The notes under the pieces were generated by a model that was not told the origin of the DNA, did not search any database, and saw only the letters and a list, made by a program, of their open reading frames with translations. The translations under genes were made by a program, and so were the position numbers. A stretch of DNA of 64,000 bases, from the NCBI GenBank assembly GCA_910575435.1, contig CAJTGI010000001.1, positions 167,760-231,759 of the forward strand, in the 5' to 3' direction. Source of the DNA: Clostridiaceae bacterium. Lineage in GTDB: Bacteria > Bacillota > Clostridia > Lachnospirales > Lachnospiraceae. Of this stretch, positions 34,417-45,100 are shown in pieces; the first letter of the stretch is position 1; the number at the start of each line of letters is the position of its first letter.

Positions 34417-34674
34417 GGATATAACAAAGAAGTGGACAGGCCACCGTCAGGACTGTGGCCAGATCCATTCGCAGCTTGAGATCTATTTTGAAGAAAGGCT
34501 GGAAAACCAGTTGCTCTAAGGCCAACTTCTACTGCAGGTTTTATTGACATGCAAAAAAATGCCTGTATAATACAGGCAAGAGCAGAACCTAGATTTTCGG
34601 CCCTGCTCTTTGTAACTATCAATGTATCTTATATCAGTTTTTGAGTTTACACAAAACTTGAAAGTCTCTCGTGT
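34417..34674 (+). mobile_element. 3' end of a second IS256-family element
   Basis: Codons at 34418-34519 read DITKKWTGHRQDCGQIHSQL, then EIYFEERLENQLL and a stop, the extreme C-terminus of an IS256 transposase. The first 38 bp match the remnant at 31801-32412 almost exactly in the opposite orientation. A hairpin with AAGAGCAG and CTGCTCTT arms (34577-34612) and an inverted end (34649-34674, with GTTTACACAAAACTT) follow. Confidence 0.65.
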
Positions 34675-34708
34675 GTGAATTGATAGTAATGGAAATTTCC
34701 GGTTTACT
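34675..34708. repeat. 34-bp direct repeat, right copy
   Basis: It matches 26933-26966 at 33 of 34 positions, same orientation. It lies directly outside the inverted end of the IS256 remnant and 28 bp before the NRPS-associated regulatory genes. Confidence 0.7.
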
Positions 34709-34735
34709 TCTTTGAAAACCATTTACTGATTAATC

Positions 34736-35143
34736 CTAAAACTTCTTTTTTATCCGAAGAATATTTTGTCCGTCCTTGTATTCGTATGAAATGTCATCCA
34801 TTGTCTTCTTCACCATATAAATGCCCAACCCGCCGACATCGCGTTCCTCCACAGAGAGCGTGATGTCGGGATCAACTTTTGCAAGCGGGTCATATGGAAT
34901 GCCATTGTCGATAAATGTTATCACCACAGCAAGGGGATTGTCCGTAACTTCAACGCGAACGGTTACTATGCCAGTCTCGGGACTATAGGCATAGTATGCG
35001 ATATTGCCGAATAGTTCGTCTATCGCAATATGAACCTGCCTCTTTGTTTTCACCGGGCAATCTCGTTGCTCAAGCTGCTCGTCTATAAAAGCGGTAACGG
35101 TAGCAATATTCTCTATTGTAGCGTCAATCATAAGCTCTTTCAT
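34736..35143 (-). CDS. RsbW-like anti-sigma ATPase (HATPase_c)
   Basis: The 135-residue GHKL-fold protein shows IDELFGNIAYYAY (N box), FIDNGIPYDP (G1) and DVGGLGIYMVKKTMD (G2). Such proteins bind a sigma factor or other partner and phosphorylate a STAS antagonist on serine. ATG 35143 has GGAGG 9 nt upstream; an upstream in-frame ATG adds 11 unsupported residues. Two STAS genes lie directly upstream in the same direction, which fits a partner switch. No cognate sigma gene is adjacent. Confidence 0.85.
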   Translation of the reverse strand: MKELMIDATIENIATVTAFIDEQLEQRDCPVKTKRQVHIAIDELFGNIAYYAYSPETGIVTVRVEVTDNPLAVVITFIDNGIPYDPLAKVDPDITLSVEERDVGGLGIYMVKKTMDDISYEYKDGQNILRIKKKF

Positions 35144-35194
35144 ATCAATTCGCCTCCATTCTCGCCTTGTATTCAAAAAATATCAGCAGAAACA

Positions 35195-35491
35195 TCACTC
35201 AATTGTCAAAATATCAACAAATCCCGTAATATCAAATATATCCATCACATCTTCATTTGCATTTCTTATTACCATGCTGCCCTGCTTATTCATTATTTTC
35301 TGCGTTGAAAGCAGTACCCTTAATCCTGCCGATGATATATATTCCAGTGATGCAAAGTCTAAAAACAGCTTGTCTATGCCGTCAATACTACTTCTCAGCT
35401 CCGACTCCAGCTGAGGTGCCGTCGTCGTATCAAGCCTTCCCTCCAGCACAAGCGTCAATGATGTCCCATCCGTTGTCTTTGTGATAATCAT
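35195..35491 (-). CDS. STAS-domain anti-sigma factor antagonist
   Basis: The 98-residue single STAS domain opens MIITKTTDGTSLTLVLEGRLDT and carries the phosphorylation loop EYISSAGLRVLL near residue 55, with serine at the expected place. It would bind the RsbW-like ATPase encoded 51 bp downstream and free its target when unphosphorylated. AGGAGG is well placed. It is a close paralogue of the STAS gene at 35589. Confidence 0.88.
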   Translation of the reverse strand: MIITKTTDGTSLTLVLEGRLDTTTAPQLESELRSSIDGIDKLFLDFASLEYISSAGLRVLLSTQKIMNKQGSMVIRNANEDVMDIFDITGFVDILTIE

Positions 35492-35588
35492 AATGTTTTC
35501 CTCCTATCTTAAAAAATGATACCTCATACTTTCCTACAATAAGATTTAAAATCTTTGTGCTATGACTAAATTGAGTTTTGATATGAAA

Positions 35589-35891
35589 TTATTTTGCCTG
35601 TATATCAAACATCTGGTCAAAACCAGTAAGTTTAAATACATCCATCACTTCGCTGCTTACGTGGATGATGGAAAACTCTCCATTCATGCCTTTGAGTTTC
35701 TTATATGCTGACATCACGATACGAAGCCCCGCCGATGCAATATATTCCAGTTTATCAAAATCAAGGATCAGGCTCTCTATATCAGGAAGCGCATCAATTT
35801 CCCTGCCCAGTTCTGGCGCTGAATTTGTGTCCAGCCATCCCTCCACCGAGAGAATGGCTTTGTTATTTTCCATCGTTTTTGTAATCGTCAC
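35589..35891 (-). CDS. STAS-domain anti-sigma factor antagonist, second copy
   Basis: The 100-residue STAS protein resembles its neighbour: MTITKTMENNKAILSVEGWLDT, then EYIASAGLRIVMSAYKK with the conserved serine. Having two antagonists for two ATPase domains (34736-35143 and the C-terminal domain of the MATE fusion) suggests a paired or branched partner switch. It is 98 bp upstream of the other STAS gene and about 290 bp downstream of the NRPS stop. Confidence 0.88.
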   Translation of the reverse strand: MTITKTMENNKAILSVEGWLDTNSAPELGREIDALPDIESLILDFDKLEYIASAGLRIVMSAYKKLKGMNGEFSIIHVSSEVMDVFKLTGFDQMFDIQAK

Positions 35892-35904
35892 TTTTATACC
35901 TCAT

Positions 35905-35976
35905 CTTTCTCAATTTTGAATGCCCTCTCAAAATTGAGAAAGCATTAATAAGTAGTTTGAAAGGAACTTTCAAACT
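35905..35976 (-). promoter_or_regulatory. Two perfect hairpins between the NRPS and STAS genes
   Basis: A 15-bp stem (CTTTCTCAATTTTGA with its complement, 8-nt loop) occupies 35905-35942 and a 10-bp stem (AGTTTGAAAG with CTTTCAAACT) occupies 35954-35976. They lie upstream of the second STAS gene in the direction of transcription. They may end NRPS transcription or modulate entry into the STAS/RsbW genes. Confidence 0.5.
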
Positions 35977-36018
35977 TGTCTCCTCCATAAAAAATTAGCA
36001 TAAAGTTTTCGCAGTATT

Positions 36019-36179
36019 AGAGCGTGTTTGAAAAACCATTCCTGCCATCTGCACGATCCACTTTGCGTGATATTTGCACCGAATTCAGTCAACATAGCCC
36101 GCTATGCCTCCTTCATCCGGCACAAATCTCCCACAAACTGTGACGCACATCTGACAGAAAGCATTTTTAAACATGCTCT
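36019..36179. mobile_element. MITE-like element abutting the NRPS stop codon
   Basis: The ends AGAGCGTGTTTGAAAA and TTTTTAAACATGCTCT are imperfect inverted repeats bounding a 161-bp segment with no gene. Its last bases overlap the TAG stop of the NRPS. A second end-like sequence, AGAGCGTATCTGAAAATTC, starts at 36180 inside the NRPS C-terminal codons, so the last NRPS residues may derive from an element of this family. Confidence 0.6.
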
Positions 36180-39100
36180 AGAGCGTATCTGAAAATTCAT
36201 TCTCAAAAAAGTTCAGCCCCTCCAATGCTTCGATTGCATTTGCAAGGTATCTGTTATCCGTGATATTCCATTTGAATCCCAAACGGTAAAGCACTTCGGT
36301 TGTAAAGGCATTATCATAATCAATCGTGTAGAGTTCCTCCTCATCATGGGAAGTATAAGCGATAAGTCCCGATACCGCATCACTTGTTTCATGTTCTGCC
36401 GCATACGCATTGACCGTCTCAATGAATCGGTCTCCAGGCATGATTTTAATGTCAAAGCCTCTCTCACGCATTTCATATATCACATCACTCATAAAAATCC
36501 TGTGGTTGTTGCAGGCATGGAATACCGTAAACCTGCTGTCTGTTCCCGCAAGACAGAGCACTGCTGCCGCTGTTTCATCAATTGGGGAAAATTCAGCGCC
36601 TTCATTCATGCTATCCATTGGAAATGCGCCAACTGCAGCGTACCCGCGCAAACTCCTTAGAAAACCATTCGTGATAAAGTTAATCTGAAACTCCCCATCT
36701 CTGTGGCGACTCATAAGATTACCGACACGAATCACTTTTGCATCAAGACCTTCTGCGGCCGCTTCCAGCACGGCACGTTCTGCAAGGAACTTCGTGCGTA
36801 TATACTCATTGGCAATTCTCTGCCCAAAATACAGATCATTTTCAGCAAGTTTCTGATCTATCGACGGCCTGCCGTCCATACCCTCGCCGCCTACTGATAT
36901 GGTAGAAATCTGTACAAGCCTTCTATTTGCTGATGCGCAGAGATCTATCAGATATTTGACGCCTGTTACATTGATTTTTTCTAACATCTCACCCGCTGCA
37001 AAATGTTTGACGCAGGCAGCACAGTTGATCAATGTGGTAAAAGGTACGTCTTTTAAGCTGTCTACCGCTTTCCTGTCCGTTATGTCGCTGTCAATGCAGA
37101 TAATCCTGTCACCAAACAATTCGGTATACGGCAAGTCAAAATAATACATCAGCATATTCATCAGACGCCGCTCGTTTGACTCATATCTGCCTTTGCGCAC
37201 CATACAATATGCCTTGCCATCGTAATTGTCAAGAAATTCTTTTAACACGTGAATCCCCAAAAAGCCTGTTGCACCCGTAATCAGGATGTCACCTAACTCC
37301 TTTTTCTCCACACAGTCAGCGTTCAGCCTATTATTTGCAGCAATCAGCGTATCAACTGCATTATAGGAATAATTTGCAAATTCATCTGTATTTTCCTCCT
37401 GCACCTCATCTCCATATAATGCCATGGCAAGCGCGCGCACCGTAGGATATTTGAAAATATCTGCATATACCAGAGGAATCTTCTCATTCAGGCACATTAC
37501 TGCAACCTTGGAAGCAGCAAGGGAGGTACCGCCAATCGCAAAGAAATCATCATCGATGCCTACCTTTTCCCGCCCTAATGCCTTTTCAAACAGCTTACAC
37601 AGTTGTATCTGTGCTCCCGTCTGCGGTGCTGCATAATCGGTGCGTTCTTCCATAATGGCAGGCGCCGGCAGAGCACGCTTATCAATCTTTCCTCCAGGCG
37701 TAACCGGCATTTTGTCCAGATGTGTATAGAACGCAGGCACCATGTATTCCGGAAGCATTGGACTTAAAAATGCTTTCCAATCCTCCTCTTTGTACTCTGT
37801 TCCGGTATAATAAACCGCAATATATGTTACACCGTTCTGATCCACAGGGATTGCCGCCACCTCACCAACGCCGTCACGCTTCAGGACTGCCCCCTCGATC
37901 TCGCCGAGTTCCACGCGGAATCCATTGATCTTAATCTGTGAGTCGATACGCCCGATATATTCAATATTTCCGTCACCTTTCAGACGTACCATATCGCCTG
38001 TATGATACAGCCTTTCCTCATCCTTGCATGTGGCAAAAGGATTTGGCACAAATACGGACGCTGTTTTTTCCGGCAGATTATGGTAGCCTCTTGCCACCTG
38101 CCGCCCTGCCACGCAAAGCTCCCCTGGCGCTCCCACAGGTACACGCTTTAAGTTCTCATCTACGATGTAACACCTTACATTGAGCTGCGATTTGCCAATC
38201 GGAATCGTTTTATATTCCTTGTCAACCACAAACTCTGTGGACGAAACGGTATTTTCCGTAGGCCCATAGCCATTTACCATCATGTACTTCCTATCATAAT
38301 AGCGCTTAAACTTTTCGCCTCCCAGGGTGAGGAGCCTTAAAGCGCAATCCCCTGTCAGGGTTTCCGCCACAAGCTCACCCATCTGCGTCGGCATGGTCGC
38401 TACCGTAATCGGCTCATTTTCAAAGGTACGGCAGACAGCGACAGCATCCTTCCTGACACTTTCCGGGAAAATATAAAGTGAGGCCCCCACCGTCAAAGGC
38501 GTAAACAGGTCATGTACCGAAGCGTCAAAGCAGAAAGAAGAAAATTCGCCATACATATCCTCCGGAACCGTCTTATGAAAGGTGACTGTATGCTCAATTA
38601 ATGTCATAAGGTTGCGGTGTTCCAGCATAACGCCCTTTGGTTTTCCTGTGGAGCCGGAGGTGTAAATCATATATGCCAGATTCTCTGGAAGCGGCGGCGT
38701 CAAATCCGTCGTTCCTGTAAAGCCAAGTCCGTCCTTTTCTACCTCGTCAAGGTAAATTACATTCTTGTCATACCCCTCTGTCAATGGTTGATATTTCCTT
38801 ATAAGAAGAAGATTTTCACTGCCACTGTCAGAAAGCATATATTCAATTCTCTCCTGCGGATATTCCGGATCAAGGGGAACATATGCGCCTCCCGCTTTCA
38901 TGATTCCTACAAACGCCTCCACAAATTCCCTTGTCCTGCCGCATAAAATTCCGGCAACATTTTCCCGCCCAAAACCATTATTCTTCAGTTTATCAGCGAT
39001 ATACTCCGACACTGCATCAAGCTCTGCATATGTGATTGTACCGTTCTCATCTTTTACGGCAATATTATTCGGATATTTTGACACAGCTTCCCGGAACAGG

Positions 39101-42100
39101 TCGATAAAAGTCTTCCCCATATACTGCGGCGTATTTACCATCTTATCCTGTTCATCGAACAAAAGGCGTATCTCTGACGGTTCCTTTCCATCAAGGAAAG
39201 CCCTTGTGGTAATCTCAAGGTTTTTGATCAGATACTCTGCCGTCTCCTTTTCAAACAAATCACTTCTGTATTCCAGCTCATAGATGTATTCGCCGTTTTC
39301 AATGCTCATCATAAGCGATATCGGCTCCTTTGCCGCATTTAAGCCAAGGGGGATCTCTTCTGCATCCTCTCCACAGATTTTCGTAAATGCAAAATTCCCG
39401 CCCTGATACACAAACATCGTATCAGGCTTAATATGGAAATTGCGGCTGATTTCCTGGAACGGATAAATATCGTGATCCATCATTCCCATAAGCTGGTTTT
39501 TAATCGTCACAAAATAATCTTCCGTATTTTTCGTTGTATCACACACCACAGGCAATGTTTTGACAAACATACCGATCGTATCAGAAAGACGTGAGTCATT
39601 TCTGCCATGATAGATGGTTGTAAATACACTTTTGGGGGCAAAATGGTATCTTGCCAGTGCTGCGCCAAATATACCTGTGAAAAATACATTCTCTGTGATA
39701 CCATATTTCTCACAAATCGCCTGCACAGCTTCCTTGCTGATGACATCACTCTTTCTGCACAAATTCCCAACGCCCGGTGCCTCTCCATTTTTGTCAGGAT
39801 AAAGACTGGTGTCCGAGCTGCAGTCTTTCAATACAGAGGCGTAAAATTCTTCCGCTTTTTTATACTTTTCTCCCTGGACTGCCCTTTCGTTGTCAAGTGC
39901 TGCATCATAGGCAGTATATACCTCTGCCGTAAGCTTTTCGCCTTGATATGCCCTGTCGATATCCGACAAAATAACAGAAAGAGAGGTGCCGTCTGCAATC
40001 AGATGATGCACATCAAGGAACAGATAACTTCCCTCATGTGTCCTATGTATCTCAAAACGGAACAGCGGCTCGTGAAACAGCGGAAACGGCCTTACCAGTT
40101 TTTTCCTGTCCATGCCGTCAATAATTTCAGCGGCGTATTCCAAATGATCATTCCTGCGCTGGCGTATTTCACCGTCCTCGTCCATAAAAAGCTGTACTTT
40201 CAAATATGGATGCACTTCCACTGTCTGCTCTATTGCTTCTTTTAGCCGAATCAAATCTATCCTGGAACTTAGCCGGAACAAATATGGAATATTATAAACC
40301 GTTGTTCCCATATTCGCCGTACAATCTACAAAGATACCTGCCTGGGCGTTGGTAAGAGGATACACCTCCCGTGCTTCATGTATCTCGGATTTTTCCGCCC
40401 CCAGAAGAAATCTTTCTAACTGGACGACAGTTGGATTTTCCCGGATATCATTTGTCTTGATTGCCACGTCAAATTTCTTTGCCAGAAGTACATTAAGTTT
40501 TATCGCACTGATAGAAGTCAGTCCCGCAAACTGAATATCAGTAGTGATACCAAACTCCCTGTGCCCGATTGCTTCAGCAATGCAGTCACAAATACGCTGC
40601 TGCATTTCATTTTTCGGCGGAATCATTTCATCCACTGCCTTTTGCGGCTTTGGCAGGGCGCGCTTGTTGACCTTCTGGTTCTGATTTAATGGAATCCGGT
40701 CAATCTGCATCGTTACTGCCGGTACCATATATGGCGGCTTTGTTTCCATAATAAAAGCATTCAGCTTCCTTGTATCAATCTGTTCATCTGACACAACATA
40801 CGCCGCGATATATTTACCGCCGCCCTCCTCATCAAATGCAGCAACTGTAGCATCTTTAATCCCCGGAAAACGCCGGATAACTTCCTCCACTTCCGTAAGC
40901 TCAATCCGGAACCCTCTTATTTTTACCTGGGCATCCCGTCTGCCCACAAAAGAAATATTTCCATCATTTAAGTAACGCACCACATCACCTGTGTGATACA
41001 TCCGCTCGTATCCCTCCTGGTCAGTATAAGGATTTTTAGCATACACCTCTTTTGTTTTCTCCGGACGGTTCAGGTACCCCCGCGATACCTGCCTTCCCGA
41101 AACAAGCAGCTCACCGGACGCCCCTGCCGGCAGGCGGTGTCCTTTGTCATCCACAATATAGAGTTTCAGATTATCCAGAGGCTTCCCGATCGGAATATCA
41201 TCATAATACCGATCCATCTCAAAGATCGTTGTATAAACCGTGCATTCCGTAGGCCCATAGACATTGTAAAACCTGAAACCCTCCGGCGGATTTAAAGGAA
41301 CCAGTTTTTCTCCACCCGTACTGAGATGTTTTAATGTTTTACTCTTTATTTCCATTGCAAATTGGCGTCCCACCTGTGTCGTCATAAAGGAATGGGTAAT
41401 CTGGTTCTCCTCAAAATAATCACTGAGTGCAAAAAGGTCAAGGCGTATTTCCTCGGCAATGATATTTAATTGCGCACCTGCCGTGAGAGACGTAAAAATA
41501 TCCATCATAGATGCGTCAAAACCATAGGAGGCATAGGCGGCCAGGCGGGCAGAACCGTCAAACTGATATTGTCTGTGATACCATGTGCAGAATGCAGTGA
41601 TATTTCCATACTCAAGCATACAGCCCTTAGGCACCCCTGTCGAACCTGATGTGTAAAGCAGCGTGAACAAATCCTCCGGCTTTGGGGACGGCAGCTTTTC
41701 CATATATTCCGGCAGGTCTGGTATCTCATCAAGATACAATATCTGTCCTGTATAGCCAGACACCAATTCACGCATCTTCTGTGTCGTAATCAACAGTTTC
41801 GCGCCACTGTCCTCCAGCATAAAATGCAGCCTGTCCTGAGGATACGTATGGTCAAGCGGCTGGCAGGCACAGCCACTGCGGGCAATACCCATCGAACAGA
41901 TTGCCATATATTCACAGCGTGGAATCAGCACTGCGGCTACGTCGCCTGCTGTTAATCCCTTCCTGATAATATCGCCCGCAAGATTACGCGTTATTTTTTC
42001 AACCTCACTGTATGTACATCTGACGTCTTCGTATACAATGGCTGTCCGGTCGGGATATTTAGCGGCAGCCTCCCCAAACATATCCACAACCGTTTTGCTG

Positions 42101-45100
42101 ACATCATATGGCACTTCTGTCTCATTAAAACTATCAAGCATTTTTTCCTGCCGCTCTGAAAGGATTGTCACATCGGACACGTTGCGGCAGCCGAATATGG
42201 ATTCAAAAGCGGCATTGTAAGAATCCATTATGTTCTGAACCGTTTCCTCCAGATACAAATCACTGCGGTACTCAGCTGTCAGATAATACTCCCCATCATA
42301 GAGACGAACCTGAAGTAACAGTGGCTCTTTGGGCAGGTCGAGGGACAGATCCTCACCAACAGCAACGGTATTTCCCATCGGATAATCGTCTGTAAGTTCT
42401 GCCTGATATGCAAAAATCAAATCAGAAGTAATCCCATATTTTGCAGCAATATCGGAAAACGGGAAAATATCATTTGCCATGGAATTCATTAACTGTTCCT
42501 GCAAAGAAACCATATAGGATACAATCGTAGTCTTATCATCAAATTTACAATATACAGGAAGCGTTTTTACAAGCATGCATATCGTATTCTCAAGCCTCGA
42601 ATCGTTCCTGCCATTATAGATGGTCGCAAATAGCGATTCTTTTGCATTTGACCAGCGGGACATCAGGATTCCAAAAACTCCGGTAAAGAGTGTATTTGGT
42701 GTAATTCCCATTCTTTCACAAAATTGTAGGGCCGCTTCTGCAGAAACTGACATCTTATATTCTGCCAGCCCCTTTTTAGGCGTATCTCCTTTTTTGTCAA
42801 AAATCGGAAGCGACTCGATCTCCAGCCCCTGAAAAATATTGTCATAATAAAGAGCAGCCTTTTTATAACCGCCTCTCTCCACTGTATATTCTTCTGAAAC
42901 AGCCGCATCAAAACCTGTATAGTCTTCCTCTGCCAATTCTTCGCCCATGTAGGCACGGTTCAGGTCCCTGAAAAAAATATCATAGGAATTTCCATCCGCC
43001 ATGATGTGGTGAAAATCTATAAACAGGTACTTCTTCGTCTCGGTCTGGTAGATTGCAATACGGAACAGCCTGCCCCCTTCTAATTGAAATGGCTTTACAA
43101 GATTGTTCTTGTTAAACTCACTGTCTGTTGTTCTGATAATCTCAGGCACAAAATCTTCTGAAAAGGGTTTTTGAACCATTTCTCCGTCTTCACTGATTCC
43201 AAAACGTGCCGTCATATAGGAATGTGCCTGAATGGTTCTGGCAACTGCATCGGCAAGTTTCTCTTCCTCAATACTGTTGTCAAGCGTAAACAAAAACGGT
43301 ATATTATAAATCGTTGTTTCCGGATTCTTCGCACACTCCGCAAAAATCCCTTTCTGGGAACCTGTTAATGGATAAACGCTGCGGATTTCCATTGCATCAG
43401 GCGCTTCTGCATTCCTGATAAATTCCTCCATAAGTACCACCGTATTATGCTGGGTGATATCGCTGGTCTTTATCGCTATGCCAAATCCCTCTGCCAGCAA
43501 GACATTTAATTTCATTGCCCCCAGAGAAGTAAGCCCTGCACGGTAAAATGGCGTGTTGATACCAAAGCTGCTGTTATTGGTGACGGATGCTATGATATCA
43601 AAAATTTTTTGCTGTATCTTATTTTTGGGCACCTCATAATCGCCCTGTTTCATCACCGGTTTTGGCAGGGATTTTTTGTCTATTTTCTGGTTTGCCGTCA
43701 GTGGCATTTCCTCAAGCTGAAGCAGGATATCTGGCACCATATAGTAAGCAAGGCTCTCTGCCGCAAAATCAGAAAGCTCCTGCGGCTCGATTTCTTTTGT
43801 GGCAGTATAGTATACGCAAAGCTGCTCATCAATAACTACCGCTACTGCATTCAAAACATCTGCATGGCTTAGAATCACTTCCTCAACCTCACCCAGCTCA
43901 ATCCGAAGGCCCCTGAGTTTTACCTGATTATCCTTTCTTCCATGAAATTCAATCTCCCCCTCAGAGTTAATCAGGGCAAGGTCTCCTGACTTGTAGCCAC
44001 GCATACCATGATACTCAATAAATACCTCGGCCGTCTTTTCAGGAAGGTTCCGATATCCACGCCCCACACCCTTTCCACAGATGAGAAGCTCACCGACCTG
44101 TCCATCCGGCACTTCTTTATTATTCTCATCAATAATATATACAAGCACATTGGCATTCGGTATGCCTATGGTGATATTCTCACCACTCGTGATTACCTTC
44201 ATAGTACAGCTGATCGTTGTTTCTGTAGGCCCATATCCGTTCATGATATAGGCTTCCGGATTGACTGCACAGATTTTGTCATACAATCCTCCCTGAAATG
44301 CTTCGGCGCCCAGATCGTAGGAACGAACCTGCTTTAATGCCTCCCGCATTTTCGGAATTTCCAGCATAACAGAAACAAAAGATGGTGTTGTTGTTATACT
44401 ATCAACGCCATGCCGCAGAATGGTATCCGCAAGCAAATCCAGATTATGTATTTCCTCCTCTGTTGCAATAACAACTGTCATGCCATTTGTGAGAGGAATA
44501 AACTCTTCCATAATAGAAACGTCAAATGTTATTGTCGCAAGCGCAAGAACAACCGACGCTTTTTCTGTAAATCCAAGCGTTTCATGATTCTTTGGGTTTG
44601 CGTTCACGAAATTTGACAGATTCCCCTGTTCAATCATAACACCCTTAGGCTTTCCTGTAGAACCTGACGTATAAATAACATAGCATAAGTCTTTTTCATG
44701 AATTTCCCGATTGGGATTTTGCGTATTTTTACCTTTCAAAATCTCGTCGATGATAAGAGGAGTACACTCTACTGTCTCCCACAAATCCCTGAACTGATTT
44801 TTTGTCTTTTCATCTGTAATAATCCACTTTGCGCCGCTATCCTCTAATATATAACGCACACGCTCCTTGGGATATTCGGCAGAAATACAGGTAAATGCCC
44901 CGCCTGCCTTTAAGATTCCCTGTGTCGCAGTATAAACTTTTATGCCACGCTCTAACAGGACAGCTACAATCGTTTCCGCCTCTACCCCATTTTTAATCAG
45001 GACATCTGCCACCCTGTTTGCATCCGCATTCAGTTCACCATACGTTTTCCTCTCGCCGCCTGAAATGACTGCCGTTTTGTCCGGATGCATTTCTACCTGT

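Noticed and set aside
34293-34622. 109-codon minus-strand open frame
   Set aside because: It runs antisense through the C-terminus of the IS256 transposase remnant and anonymous sequence, without a ribosome site.
26714-34722. Two minus-strand open frames sharing a peptide NRKFPLLSIH
   Set aside because: The shared peptide comes from the 34-bp direct repeats read by chance, not from a protein family.
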